From Pseudomonas sp. TH41 (GTDB lineage: Bacteria; Pseudomonadota; Gammaproteobacteria; Pseudomonadales; Pseudomonadaceae), in assembly GCF_016650695.1 (NCBI RefSeq), contig NZ_JAEKFH010000003.1:2128001-2192000 (forward strand): a stretch of 64,000 nt of DNA. The letters are read 5' to 3'. Below the pieces are notes generated by a model. That model had not been told where the DNA came from and did no database searches. It was given only the letters and a program-made list of their open reading frames with translations. The stretch's first letter is position 1; every line of letters starts with the position of its first letter. Below, piece after piece: positions 21,824-34,597 of the stretch. A program made the position numbers and the translations under genes.

Positions 21824-22603
21824 ATGTCGATACTGCAGGCCATTAGAACTTTCCTCTTTTACCTGTTGCTGGGCACCAGCTCTTTGCTGTGGTGCAGCCT
21901 GAGCTTTTTTATCGCACCGTTTTTGCCCTTCAAGGCGCGTTATCGCTTCATCAATGTGTATTGGTGCCGATGCGCCTTGTGGCTCAGTAAGGTCTTTCTA
22001 GGCATCCGTTACGAAGTCAAAGGCGCCGAGAACGTGCCCGATCAGCCCTGCGTGATTCAGTCGAATCACCAGAGCACCTGGGAAACGTTCTTTCTCTCGG
22101 CCTACTTCCAACCATTGAGCCAGGTACTGAAGCGCTCGTTGCTTTTTGTACCCTTCTTCGGTTGGGCCATGGCCATGTTGCGACCGATCGCCATCGACCG
22201 TGACAATCCGAAGGCCGCGCTCAAGCATGTGGCTAAGAAAGGCGATGAGTTGCTCAAGGATGGCGTCTGGGTGCTGATCTTCCCTGAAGGAACGCGAGTT
22301 CCCTACGGCACCGTCGGAAAATTCTCTCGCGGAGGCACCGCTTTAGCGGTCAACGCCGAGCTTCCGGTGCTGCCGATTGCGCACAATGCCGGCAAGTTCT
22401 GGCCGAAAACCGGTTGGGCAAAGAAGCAGGGCGTGATCACCGTGATCATCGGTGAACCCATGTACCCAGAAGGCAGTGGGCCTCGAGCCATTGCCGCATT
22501 GAACGACCGGGTTCAAGCCTGGAACGAGAACATGCAGCGGGAAATGGGGTCGCTTCCACCGGCGCCACAAGCCCCGGCTGCGAATGATCAAGTGGCTGTC
22601 TGA
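21824..22603 (+). CDS. 1-acyl-sn-glycerol-3-phosphate acyltransferase (PlsC-like)
   Basis: A 259-residue membrane acyltransferase. The N-terminal helix (LFYLLLGTSSLLWCSLSFFI) precedes the acyltransferase domain. The catalytic motif reads NHQSTWE, so the acid is E rather than the more usual D of HX4D. FPEGTR (near residue 150) is the second conserved motif. It makes or remodels phosphatidic acid. The start at 21824 gives the usual MSILQAIRT; a GTG at 21779 with a G-rich leader is a possible longer form. It ends the glyQ-glyS-gmhB run. Confidence 0.9.
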   Translation: MSILQAIRTFLFYLLLGTSSLLWCSLSFFIAPFLPFKARYRFINVYWCRCALWLSKVFLGIRYEVKGAENVPDQPCVIQSNHQSTWETFFLSAYFQPLSQVLKRSLLFVPFFGWAMAMLRPIAIDRDNPKAALKHVAKKGDELLKDGVWVLIFPEGTRVPYGTVGKFSRGGTALAVNAELPVLPIAHNAGKFWPKTGWAKKQGVITVIIGEPMYPEGSGPRAIAALNDRVQAWNENMQREMGSLPPAPQAPAANDQVAV

Positions 22604-22732
22604 GATTCTGTGGATAACCTGTGTACCGTTTTCCTGAAAAGCGTCGTATTTTGTTTTTAAGTTAATGATTTATATACATATTTCATAAACTCATAAAACG
22701 GCGAAAAAGGTGCATAAGTTTTTTTCGGGCGC

Positions 22733-22763
22733 AAAAAAACCGGCTGATATAGCCGGTTTTTTT
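22733..22763. terminator. Bidirectional rho-independent terminator
   Basis: A7 then CCGGCT (22740-22745), loop GATAT, AGCCGG (22751-22756), then T7. It is symmetric and serves the converging plsC-like and histidine kinase genes. The ~110 bp before it (22618-22732) are notably AT-rich. Confidence 0.9.
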
Positions 22764-22770
22764 ATGTGTT

Positions 22771-24303
22771 TCATTCTTCGAACAGCGGGAAGTGCAGACT
22801 GAATCGCGTGCCTTGGCCAACGACGCTTTGGCATTCAATTCGCCCGCCATGACGATCCACCACCGCCTTCACCATCGACAAGCCCAACCCCACCCCATCG
22901 ATGCCTTGTGCTGAAGAAAAGCGTCGATACTGGCTAAACAGTTCAGGTAATTCTTCGGCGGCGATGCCTTTGCCCTGATCAGTGAGGTCGCAGATTAACC
23001 AGCCCTCGCTGGTTCGAACCTGCAAGCGGATACGCGTACCGGAATTGCTGTACTTGACGGCGTTTTCCAGCAAATTGAACAACGCCCGGGTCAGCAGCGC
23101 CTGATCCGCCATGATCAAGCTTTCCTGCGCCTGTTCTTCAACATCATGGACCAACTCAATTTGCTTCATCTGCGCGATGCTCAGCGCCTGATCGAACACG
23201 TCCAGCACGAGCATTGCAAACAAGCTCGGCTGATACCGATAGGCTTCAGACTCGGCCTTGGCCAATTGCACGAAGCCGTCCGTCAGGTCCAGGGCCCGGC
23301 GCACCTGAAGCTCAATCTGATCGAACAGCTGCAGGTCCCCACCGACCTGATGCCGGTGCACATCAAGCAATGCCAGGATCGCCGAGTGGGGCGCCCGCAG
23401 GTCATGGGACAAGAAGCGCAACAACACGGCGCGTTGCTCCTCCGCATCGCGCTCGACACTCAGGTCGGTCAGGCTCAATAACCAACCCACCGGCGCGTCC
23501 CCGTCCACCGGCAGCAAGGGCGCGCGCTCTAGCCGCAGGCTGCGCTCTTTGACGTCGCGGAACTCCAGCAGCGGCAGCTGGGATAACAGAGCAGGCCCCC
23601 CTTGAGTCAATGCCGGATACCCCAATTGTGCCAATCGATCCAGTACGTCATCGCCCACCAAATCACTGGAAAATAATTCGCGGGACTTACGGTTGCCCAA
23701 CAGGATTCGCCCCTTCGGGTCGCTGATCAGCGTCGCGACCGGCAGATACTCCAGCCCGTCCGCAATGAAACGATGGGTGTCTCGGGTCAGGCTCATCGCT
23801 TGCTCAAGCGCTATGACCTGGCCTTGCAAACGGTCACCGGTGGGGAAGTGCGTACGGGGGCGTTCAGGGAAGATTTTCGGTTCGCTGTCCAGGCGCGCCA
23901 ACTCCCACCCGAAATAGGTCAACACCACGCTTAGGCGCCGCCAGTTCCAGATCAGATAACCCAGCAGCATACCCAGCATGCTGGGGGTCGGTGACCACCA
24001 ACGCTGGAGCTCTACCAGACCGGCACTCGCCAGCAACGCAGAGCCAATGCCCGCGAGCGTCATCCAAAGCGCCAGGCGCGGTAACCACAACAGCAATCCA
24101 AGTACACAGATCACCAGTGCCACTGAGAGCGAAGCCCCGAAGGCAGGCGTGTCATCGTTCAAGTTAACTTGAATGCTATAGGACAGCAGCGCAGTCACCG
24201 GCACCAGCACTAAGCTTATCCACAACCACTCGCGCACCAACTGCCGGAACAGCCGTTGGACTTGAGTCGTCTCGCGGATGTCCTGGAGGCGATCATTCAT
24301 CAT
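22771..24303 (-). CDS. Membrane-bound sensor histidine kinase
   Basis: A ~510-residue kinase. Four or five hydrophobic helices fill residues ~25-130, with no sizeable periplasmic domain. A PAS-like region lies at ~165-280 (FIADGLEYLPVATLISDPKG). HisKA carries the phospho-accepting histidine in LSHDLRAPHS; the ATPase domain has N box LLENAVKYSN, G1 DQGKGIA and G2 GVGLGLSMV. The start is uncertain between 24312, 24303 and 24300. It diverges from an OmpR-type regulator gene 167 bp away, so the two probably form a pair. The signal is unknown. Confidence 0.87.
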   Translation of the reverse strand: MMNDRLQDIRETTQVQRLFRQLVREWLWISLVLVPVTALLSYSIQVNLNDDTPAFGASLSVALVICVLGLLLWLPRLALWMTLAGIGSALLASAGLVELQRWWSPTPSMLGMLLGYLIWNWRRLSVVLTYFGWELARLDSEPKIFPERPRTHFPTGDRLQGQVIALEQAMSLTRDTHRFIADGLEYLPVATLISDPKGRILLGNRKSRELFSSDLVGDDVLDRLAQLGYPALTQGGPALLSQLPLLEFRDVKERSLRLERAPLLPVDGDAPVGWLLSLTDLSVERDAEEQRAVLLRFLSHDLRAPHSAILALLDVHRHQVGGDLQLFDQIELQVRRALDLTDGFVQLAKAESEAYRYQPSLFAMLVLDVFDQALSIAQMKQIELVHDVEEQAQESLIMADQALLTRALFNLLENAVKYSNSGTRIRLQVRTSEGWLICDLTDQGKGIAAEELPELFSQYRRFSSAQGIDGVGLGLSMVKAVVDRHGGRIECQSVVGQGTRFSLHFPLFEE

Positions 24304-24470
24304 GGCTATCACTGAAGGAACAGCGAATGTCGTTCATGGGTCACAGGTCTGAAGGGATGAGTGAAATCATAGCGGACCAACGGCGGGCCGCTTTCTTTAC
24401 TCCTCCCGCCGAGTCGCTATTGTCTTAATAACAGCGGACCGCTGCTCCCCGAGCCAAGGAATGACCGCAC

Positions 24471-25190
24471 ATGCAGATCGCGATACTGGACGACGAACCC
24501 GCCGAACTGCGGCGGGTGGAGCAGACGCTGCTGCAGATGCCCGAAGCGGGTGACGACGCCTGGTCATTGCACAGCTTCGAGCGGGGAGAGGACCTGTTGC
24601 TCCAGCTGCGCCGGGAAACGTTCGACCTGCTGATCCTCGACTGGCAGCTTCCGGAGCTCAGCGGTCTTGAGCTGCTGAGCTGGACCCGCGAACACTTGGA
24701 AGCGCCACCCGCCACGATCATGCTCACCAGTCGCGATGCCGAGAGTGACATCGTCCAGGCATTGAATGCAGGGGCCGACGACTACGTCAGCAAGCCATTT
24801 CGTCCCAATGAATTGAAAGCCCGGGTCGCAGCGGTGTTGCGCCGGCATAGTCAGCTGCGCGGAACGGCTGGCGAAGTATTAAGCTTCAATGATCTGGTGT
24901 TTGACGACGCTGAACTGACTGTCACCCGTGCCGGGGTCCCCATTGCCATGACCGAACGGGAGTATCGCCTCGCTCGTTGCCTGTTCACTCATTTGGGTCG
25001 ACCGCTGTCTCGCGAATACCTTTATGCGCGGTTCTGGCCCCACGAAGAAGTGGAGTCTTCCCGACCGTTGGATACGCACATCTATCGCCTGCGAAACAAA
25101 CTGGGACTCACCGCTGACCGTAGTTGGCAGTTGCGTACGATTTATGGGTATGGGTATCGGTTGGAGAGTGTGGCGGCTGTGACCGAATAA
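24471..25190 (+). CDS. OmpR-family response regulator
   Basis: A 239-residue regulator. The receiver domain has the acidic pair D8/D9, phospho-acceptor D57 (LILDWQLP), T86 and K108 (SKPF). The C-terminal winged helix (~138-232) includes LTEREYRLARCLF-like sequence with MTEREYRLA and the recognition region RPLDTHIYRLRNKLG. It diverges from the histidine kinase gene; the shared 167-bp gap holds two direct AGCGGACC copies (24371 and 24433) that could be binding sites. It converges on gyrB at a shared terminator. Confidence 0.9.
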   Translation: MQIAILDDEPAELRRVEQTLLQMPEAGDDAWSLHSFERGEDLLLQLRRETFDLLILDWQLPELSGLELLSWTREHLEAPPATIMLTSRDAESDIVQALNAGADDYVSKPFRPNELKARVAAVLRRHSQLRGTAGEVLSFNDLVFDDAELTVTRAGVPIAMTEREYRLARCLFTHLGRPLSREYLYARFWPHEEVESSRPLDTHIYRLRNKLGLTADRSWQLRTIYGYGYRLESVAAVTE

Positions 25191-25212
25191 TTGGCCGAAA
25201 ATCGCAGGTAAT

Positions 25213-25245
25213 AAAAAAGGCCAACGTTTAAGCGTTGGCCTTTTT
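25213..25245. terminator. Bidirectional rho-independent terminator
   Basis: A-run then GGCCAACG, loop TTTAAG, CGTTGGCC, then TTTTT. It lies between the converging response regulator and gyrB genes. Confidence 0.92.
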
Positions 25246-25264
25246 GTCTGACGGGTTCGCTGAA

Positions 25265-28791
<3,527 letters not shown>

Positions 28792-28811
28792 CTAGCTTCT
28801 GCTGAGCATGA

Positions 28812-29915
28812 TTACAGACGCATCGGCATGACAACGTAAGCCGAGTCGTCGTTGTCGGACTCTTGCACCAGCGCACTGCTGTTAGAGTCGGACAGGATCA
28901 GGCGAACCTGCTCGGTGGTCATCACGCCCAGCACGTCGAGCAGGTAGCTTACGTTAAAGCCGATTTCCAGATTGCCGCCGTTGTATTCAACGCCCACTTC
29001 TTCTTCCGCTTCTTCCTGCTCCGGGTTGTTCGCCTGGATCTTCAGCTGGCCATTGGCCAGTTGCAGACGAATGCCACGGTACTTCTCGTTGGACAGAATC
29101 GCGGTGCGGCTGAAGGCTTCACGCAGAGCCTGACGATCACCCAGCACCAGCTTGTCACCGCCTTTAGGCAGAACGCGCTCATAGTCAGGGAATTTGCCGT
29201 CGACCAGTTTCGAGGTGAAGGTGAACTCGCCGGTGGTCGCACGGATGTGGTGTTGACCCAACACGATGCTGACGAGGCCCTCAGGCTCGGTGAGCAGGCG
29301 CGCCAGCTCAAGGATACCTTTGCGCGGCACGATCACCTGGTGGCGATCCGGTTGACCGATATCAGCCTGCATCGAGCACATGGCCAGACGGTGACCGTCT
29401 GTGGCCACGGCGCGAATAATCCCCGCCGAAACTTCCAGCAACATGCCGTTGAGGTAATAACGCACGTCCTGCTGGGCCATGGCGAAGCTGGTGCGTTCGA
29501 TCAAACGACGCAGTTTGCTTTGCTCAAGGCTGCAGGTCAGCGAACCAGGACCTTCTTCAACAGTCGGGAAATCGTTCGCTGGCAGGGTCGACAGGGTGAA
29601 GCGGCTACGGCCAGCCTTCACAACCAACTTCTGCTCGTCGACCTTGATGTCGATCAGCGCGTCGTTCGGCAAGCTCTTGCAGATGTCCATCAGCTTGCGC
29701 GCCGGCACGGTGATGGAACCTGGATCAGCCGGTTCTTCGAGTTGCACACGACCGACCAGCTCGACTTCCAGGTCGGTACCGGTCAGCGACAGTTGCTGGC
29801 CTTCGACAACCAGCAGCACGTTGGAGAGCACCGGCAAGGTCTGTCGGCGCTCGACGACGCCTGCGACCAGTTGCAGGGGTTTCAACAGGGCTTCGCGTTG
29901 AATGGTGAAATGCAT
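28812..29915 (-). CDS. dnaN: DNA polymerase III beta sliding clamp
   Basis: A 367-residue clamp that encircles DNA and tethers polymerase III. It starts MHFTIQREALLKPLQLVAGVVERR and ends with the conserved YVVMPMRL, matching the known three-domain clamp. It is between dnaA and recF, transcribed with them. Confidence 0.98.
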   Translation of the reverse strand: MHFTIQREALLKPLQLVAGVVERRQTLPVLSNVLLVVEGQQLSLTGTDLEVELVGRVQLEEPADPGSITVPARKLMDICKSLPNDALIDIKVDEQKLVVKAGRSRFTLSTLPANDFPTVEEGPGSLTCSLEQSKLRRLIERTSFAMAQQDVRYYLNGMLLEVSAGIIRAVATDGHRLAMCSMQADIGQPDRHQVIVPRKGILELARLLTEPEGLVSIVLGQHHIRATTGEFTFTSKLVDGKFPDYERVLPKGGDKLVLGDRQALREAFSRTAILSNEKYRGIRLQLANGQLKIQANNPEQEEAEEEVGVEYNGGNLEIGFNVSYLLDVLGVMTTEQVRLILSDSNSSALVQESDNDDSAYVVMPMRL

Positions 29916-29954
29916 GGTCTAGTCCCTTGCCTTAATAAGCTGCGCTGGTGTTCA

Positions 29955-31472
29955 TCAAGTGGTCAGTGTACGCAGCAGGTTCTTGTAGTCCTCGCGGATG
30001 TCCGCGTCGGATTCCTTAAGTTCGTTGATCTTGCGGCAGGCGTGCAAAACAGTCGTGTGATCGCGGCCACCAAACACATCGCCAATTTCTGGCAGGCTGT
30101 GGTTAGTCAGCTCTTTGGACAAAGCCATGGCCACCTGACGTGGACGGGCGACCGAACGCGAACGACGCTTGGACAGCAGGTCGGAGATCTTGATCTTGTA
30201 GTACTCGGCGACAGTGCGCTGAATGTTATCCACAGAGACCAGTTTGTCTTGCAGTGCCAACAAGTCTTTCAGGGATTCGCGAATCAACTCGATGGTGATG
30301 TCGCGGCCCATGAAGTGCGAGTGGGCGATGACGCGTTTGAGCGCGCCTTCCAGCTCACGGACGTTGGAACGAATACGTTGGGCAATGAAAAACGCCGCGT
30401 CGTGGGGCAGATCGACTTTGGCCTGATCAGCCTTCTTCATCAAGATCGCGACACGGGTTTCCAGCTCCGGCGGCTCGACGGCTACCGTCAGGCCCCAGCC
30501 AAAGCGGGACTTGAGGCGCTCTTCAAGGCCTTCGATTTCTTTCGGATAGCGGTCACTCGTGAGAATGACCTGCTGGCCACCTTCAAGCAACGCGTTGAAG
30601 GTGTGGAAAAACTCTTCCTGGGACCGTTCCTTGCGGGCGAAGAACTGAATGTCATCGATCAGCAGCGCGTCCACCGAACGGTAGAAACGCTTGAACTCGT
30701 TAATCGCGTTCAGTTGCAGCGCCTTGACCATGTCAGCCACAAAACGCTCGGAATGCAGGTACACGACCTTCGCATTCGGGTTCTTCTTTAATAGGTGGTT
30801 ACCCACAGCGTGCATCAAGTGGGTTTTACCCAGGCCAACGCCGCCATAAAGGAAGAGCGGGTTGTAACCATGCTTGGGGTTGTCCGCCACTTGCCACGCC
30901 GCGGCCCGGGCCAGTTGGTTGGACTTACCCTCAACGAAGTTCTCGAAGGTGAAGGTACGGTTCAGATAGCTGGTGTGCTTGAGCGCACCTTCAACCTGCA
31001 CGGTGCGCTGCTCGGAACGAACCGGGGCTTGCTGCGAGCTGGCGCCGGCCATTGGGTCGAAGCTGTCGCGAGACGGCTCTTCACTGACCTCGGCCATTTT
31101 TTGTGTCGAACGCTTGGTCTGAGTGGCTACCGGGGCGGGGGCAGAGTTGACAGGCACTTGAGCAGCCTGAGCCTGGGAGGCCGCAGCGGCCAACGGCGCG
31201 TTTGGCGCGGCGCGCGGTGCCGAACTGCGTTTGCTGCCTATTAATAAGGAAAGCGCAGGCGCCGAGCCATTGCCATGCTCATCCAGCAGTTCAAGGACGC
31301 GGCCCAGATACTTTTCATTGACCCAGTCGAGAACAAAACGATTCGGTGCGTAGACACGCAACTCGTCGCCTTCGGCTTCGACCTGTAGTGGACGGATCCA
31401 AGTGTTGAATTGTTGGGCAGGCAGCTCATCGCGCAAAAGCTCCACGCACTGCTGCCAAAGTTCCACTGACAC
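29955..31472 (-). CDS. dnaA: Chromosomal replication initiator DnaA
   Basis: A 505-residue initiator with GTG start after AGGGGAT. Domain I (1-~85) begins [13 protein letters not shown]; domain II is a long Ala/Pro-rich linker (~90-165). The AAA+ domain III has Walker [10 protein letters not shown] and Walker [10 protein letters not shown]. Domain IV ends with the DnaA-box-reading segment [16 protein letters not shown] perfect DnaA box lies inside the gene (30226-30234), and oriC begins directly upstream. Confidence 0.98.
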   Translation of the reverse strand: MSVELWQQCVELLRDELPAQQFNTWIRPLQVEAEGDELRVYAPNRFVLDWVNEKYLGRVLELLDEHGNGSAPALSLLIGSKRSSAPRAAPNAPLAAAASQAQAAQVPVNSAPAPVATQTKRSTQKMAEVSEEPSRDSFDPMAGASSQQAPVRSEQRTVQVEGALKHTSYLNRTFTFENFVEGKSNQLARAAAWQVADNPKHGYNPLFLYGGVGLGKTHLMHAVGNHLLKKNPNAKVVYLHSERFVADMVKALQLNAINEFKRFYRSVDALLIDDIQFFARKERSQEEFFHTFNALLEGGQQVILTSDRYPKEIEGLEERLKSRFGWGLTVAVEPPELETRVAILMKKADQAKVDLPHDAAFFIAQRIRSNVRELEGALKRVIAHSHFMGRDITIELIRESLKDLLALQDKLVSVDNIQRTVAEYYKIKISDLLSKRRSRSVARPRQVAMALSKELTNHSLPEIGDVFGGRDHTTVLHACRKINELKESDADIREDYKNLLRTLTT

Positions 31473-32039
31473 GGATATCCCCTAAGTTGAAAGCCGGTGA
31501 GGCAAAAACAAGCGGCCATTGTAGCGACCGGACGCCGACTTATCCACACGTAGGTTTGTCACCCTTTAAGAAGAATCAACGTTTTACGGAGAAAAAAGGC
31601 GACCAATGGTCTGTGCATAAGCTCTGTGGATAACCGGGCCTAAGGTCGTTGCACAAGTAGGGGGGAAACTCGGTGGATAACTGGCTTGTGGATAACTACC
31701 TGTTTCACACACAGCTTATCCGACAGCGCAGCACAGGCTGACCACCGTTTTCCACCGTAGTTGTCATTCTCTGTACATCACGTTCTATAAGGCCCCAATA
31801 CAGTTATCCACAGACGATGGCCGCCCTAGCTTTTATAAGCTTTACAGAAAAGCTTTAAATAATTCCCTTCTTTATTTCTATATCTAGCGAAGGGCCGCAG
31901 GCGAGCAAAACGGCTGGAGATCTATTTATAAGGAAACGCTGGTTGGAAATTGACCTAGAGGCTTGCTTTCTCTAGAATCCCCGGTCTCTTAAAACGGGGG
32001 CCATTCCGGCCCGTTGTGGACGAACCAGGTAACACGACA
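31473..32039. other. oriC: Chromosomal replication origin oriC (dnaA-rpmH intergenic)
   Basis: This 567-bp gene-free stretch has four exact DnaA boxes: 31540-31548 and 31804-31812 on the plus strand, 31625-31633 and 31687-31695 on the minus strand. Near-matches lie at 31612 (TGTGCATAA), 31672 (GGTGGATAA) and 31716 (TTATCCGAC). An AT-rich segment at 31831-31885 is a candidate unwinding element. Gene orientation switches here, as expected where two forks start. Its 31771-31882 segment aligns without gaps to 36361-36472. The right end holds the rpmH promoter. Confidence 0.92.
31950..31978 (+). promoter_or_regulatory. Sigma-70 promoter for rpmH
   Basis: TTGACC (31950-31955), a 17-bp spacer, then TAGAAT (31973-31978); rpmH begins 62 bp after the -10. 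Good match to consensus with ideal spacing. Confidence 0.75.
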
Positions 32040-32174
32040 ATGAAACGTACTTTCCAACCAAGCACTATCAAACGCGCTCGTACCCACGGTTTCCGTGCTC
32101 GCATGGCTACCAAGAACGGTCGTGCCGTCCTGTCGCGTCGTCGCGCCAAAGGTCGTGCGCGTCTGGCAGTTTGA
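32040..32174 (+). CDS. rpmH: 50S ribosomal protein L34
   Basis: A 44-residue, highly basic protein ([18 protein letters not shown] to [12 protein letters not shown]) that matches L34 over its full length. L34 is a late-assembling large-subunit protein. The gene lies between oriC and rnpA, its conserved position, and is preceded by a strong promoter at 31950. It is short enough to be missed by length-filtered gene finding. Confidence 0.98.
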   Translation: MKRTFQPSTIKRARTHGFRARMATKNGRAVLSRRRAKGRARLAV

Positions 32175-32190
32175 TAATCCGGCACTGGAG

Positions 32191-32592
32191 GTGAGTCAGG
32201 ACTTCAGCCGGGAAAAGCGTCTGCTTACCCCCCGGCATTTCAAGGCAGTCTTTGACTCCCCTACCGGCAAGGTTCCGGGGAAAAATCTCCTGCTCCTTGC
32301 GCGCAACAACGATCTTGATCACCCCCGTCTCGGGCTGGTTATCGGGAAAAAGAGCGTAAAGCTCTCCGTCGAGCGCAATCGCCTCAAACGTCTGATGCGC
32401 GAATCGTTCCGTCTGCACCAGGATTCACTGGTCGGTTGGGACATCGTAATCGTCGCGCGCAAAGGTTTGGGTGACGTAGAAAACCCCGAATTGATTCAGC
32501 ATTTCGGCAAACTCTGGAAGCGTCTGGCACGTAGCACGCCGGTACCAGCAGTCAAAGCCGAAACTGTAGGGGTAGACAGTCCCGATGCGTAA
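32191..32592 (+). CDS. rnpA: Ribonuclease P protein component
   Basis: A ~134-residue basic protein that binds RNase P RNA to mature tRNA 5' ends. The RNR signature is [14 protein letters not shown] (residues ~60-73); [17 protein letters not shown] is the typical N-terminus. A GTG at 32191 is the best start, but GGAG touches it directly with no spacer, so initiation may rely on coupling to rpmH, which stops 16 bp earlier. The stop overlaps yidD by 8 bp. Confidence 0.93.
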   Translation: MSQDFSREKRLLTPRHFKAVFDSPTGKVPGKNLLLLARNNDLDHPRLGLVIGKKSVKLSVERNRLKRLMRESFRLHQDSLVGWDIVIVARKGLGDVENPELIQHFGKLWKRLARSTPVPAVKAETVGVDSPDA

Positions 32593-32830
32593 ACTGGCAC
32601 TCGTTCCGATCCAGTTTTATCGCTATGCCATTAGTCCTCTGATGGCCAACCACTGTCGCTTCTACCCCAGTTGTTCCTGCTACGCGTTAGAAGCCATAGA
32701 AAATCATGGCCTTCTGCGCGGTGGCTGGCTGGCCTTTCGTCGTTTAGGTCGCTGTCATCCGTGGAATCCCGGTGGTTATGACCCGGTTCCATCTATCCCT
32801 ACCTCCCGTTCTTCTTCGATGGCCGAGTAA
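32585..32830 (+). CDS. yidD: Membrane protein insertion efficiency factor YidD
   Basis: An 81-residue protein of the YidD family. It contains the cysteine-rich signature [19 protein letters not shown] and [15 protein letters not shown]. The family assists YidC-dependent membrane insertion from the inner face of the membrane. It overlaps the end of rnpA and stops two bases before yidC, so the three are translationally linked. Confidence 0.95.
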   Translation: MRKLALVPIQFYRYAISPLMANHCRFYPSCSCYALEAIENHGLLRGGWLAFRRLGRCHPWNPGGYDPVPSIPTSRSSSMAE

Positions 32831-32832
32831 TC

Positions 32833-34518
32833 ATGGATATCAAACGCACGATCCTGATCGTCGCCCTGGCAATCGTGTCCTACGTTATGGTTCTTAAATG
32901 GAACCAAGACTATGGCCAGGCTGCCCTGCCGACTCAGAATGTTGCTTCCAGTACTACCGCACCGGGCCTACCGGACACGGCGACTGGCAATAATGCTTCT
33001 GTCAGTGACGACATTCCACGCGCCGCAAGCGATACCAATGCCCCTGCACCTGCTGAAACACCAGTAGCTGCAAGCAAAGACCTCATCCAGATCAAAACGG
33101 ATGTGCTCAACCTGGCCATCGATCCACAAGGTGGCGATGTTGCCCAGTTGACGCTGCCGCTGTATCCACGCCGCCAGGACCATCCGGAGATTCCATTCCA
33201 GCTGTTCGATAACGGCAACGAGCGGACTTATTTGGCTCAGAGCGGTTTGATCGGCACCGACGGTCCGGACGCAAGTCCTGCCGGTCGTCCGGTCTACTCG
33301 GCGGAGAAGAAGATTTATCAACTGGCTGACGGTCAGGACCAATTGGTTGTGGACCTGAAGTTCAGCAAGGACGGCGTCAATTACATCAAGCGTTTCACAC
33401 TGAAACGTGGGCTGTATGACGTAACCGTTTCCTACTTGGTCGACAACGAAAGCGCCAAGCCTTGGTCCGGTGCGATGTTTGCGCAATTGAAGCGTGACGC
33501 CAGCTCCGATCCTTCTTCCAGCACTGCCACCGGCACCGCGACTTACCTGGGCGCCGCCCTGTGGACAAGTAACGAGCCGTACAAGAAAGTGTCGATGAAG
33601 GACATGGACAAGGCTCAGCTGAAAGAAACCGTTAACGGTGGTTGGGTTGCCTGGTTGCAACACTACTTCGTGACCGCGTGGATTCCGGCGAAGGGCGAAA
33701 ACAACGTCGTCCAGACCCGTAAAGACAGCAAAGGCAACTACATCATCGGTTACACCGGGCCAGCATTGACTGTTGCGCCGGGTGCGAAAGCTGAAGTCAG
33801 CGCTGTTCTGTACGCCGGCCCGAAAAGCCAGGCTGTGCTGAAACAGTTGTCCCCAGGTCTGGAACTGACCGTCGACTACGGCATTCTGTGGTTCATTGCC
33901 CAGCCAATCTTCTGGTTGCTGCAACACATCCACGCGTTGATCGGTAACTGGGGTTGGTCGATCATCTTCCTGACCATGCTGATCAAAGGGATCTTCTTCC
34001 CGCTGTCGGCTGCCAGCTACAAATCCATGGCGCGCATGCGTGCAGTGGCACCGAAACTGGCCGCGCTGAAAGAGCAACATGGCGACGACCGGCAGAAAAT
34101 GTCGCAATCCATGATGGAGCTGTACAAGAAAGAGAAGATCAATCCACTGGGCGGTTGCTTGCCAATCGTCGTGCAGATGCCGGTTTTCCTTTCGCTGTAC
34201 TGGGTTCTGCTGGAAAGCGTTGAAATGCGCCAGGCGCCATTCATGCTGTGGATTACTGACCTGTCGATCAAGGATCCGTTCTTCATTCTGCCGATCATCA
34301 TGGGCGCTACCATGTTTATCCAGCAGCAGTTGAACCCGACTCCTCCGGATCCGATGCAGGCCAAGGTGATGAAGCTGATGCCAATCATCTTCACCTTCTT
34401 CTTCCTGTGGTTCCCGGCGGGTCTGGTGCTGTACTGGGTAGTGAACAACTGCCTGTCCATCACCCAACAGTGGTACATCACCCGTAAAATCGAACGAGCT
34501 ACCAAAGCAGCCGCTTGA
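32833..34518 (+). CDS. yidC: Membrane protein insertase YidC
   Basis: A 561-residue inner-membrane insertase. An N-terminal helix (ILIVALAIVSYVMVL) is followed by a Pro/Ala/Thr-rich linker and the large periplasmic domain (~65-350), then the conserved five-helix core (~360-550), with GCLPIVVQMPVFLSLYWVLL. It inserts small membrane proteins, including AtpE, whose gene is in this window. It is the Gram-negative long form. A terminator follows at 34541. Confidence 0.98.
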   Translation: MDIKRTILIVALAIVSYVMVLKWNQDYGQAALPTQNVASSTTAPGLPDTATGNNASVSDDIPRAASDTNAPAPAETPVAASKDLIQIKTDVLNLAIDPQGGDVAQLTLPLYPRRQDHPEIPFQLFDNGNERTYLAQSGLIGTDGPDASPAGRPVYSAEKKIYQLADGQDQLVVDLKFSKDGVNYIKRFTLKRGLYDVTVSYLVDNESAKPWSGAMFAQLKRDASSDPSSSTATGTATYLGAALWTSNEPYKKVSMKDMDKAQLKETVNGGWVAWLQHYFVTAWIPAKGENNVVQTRKDSKGNYIIGYTGPALTVAPGAKAEVSAVLYAGPKSQAVLKQLSPGLELTVDYGILWFIAQPIFWLLQHIHALIGNWGWSIIFLTMLIKGIFFPLSAASYKSMARMRAVAPKLAALKEQHGDDRQKMSQSMMELYKKEKINPLGGCLPIVVQMPVFLSLYWVLLESVEMRQAPFMLWITDLSIKDPFFILPIIMGATMFIQQQLNPTPPDPMQAKVMKLMPIIFTFFFLWFPAGLVLYWVVNNCLSITQQWYITRKIERATKAAA

Positions 34519-34540
34519 TTTACACTGTGGATAACCACTC

Positions 34541-34565
34541 AAAACGCCCCCTAGTGGGGCGTTTT
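34541..34565 (+). terminator. Rho-independent terminator after yidC
   Basis: AAAACGCCCC (34541-34550), loop CTAGT, GGGGCGTTTT (34556-34565). It closes the rpmH-rnpA-yidD-yidC run. A DnaA-box 9-mer on the minus strand (34526-34534) precedes it. Confidence 0.9.
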
Positions 34566-34597
34566 GCTATCTGTCACTTTTGTCTGGATACCGGTTT

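Noticed and set aside
28863..30791. A 642-codon open frame opposite dnaN and dnaA
   Set aside because: It spans two well-identified genes on the other strand and has no ribosome site or recognisable domain.
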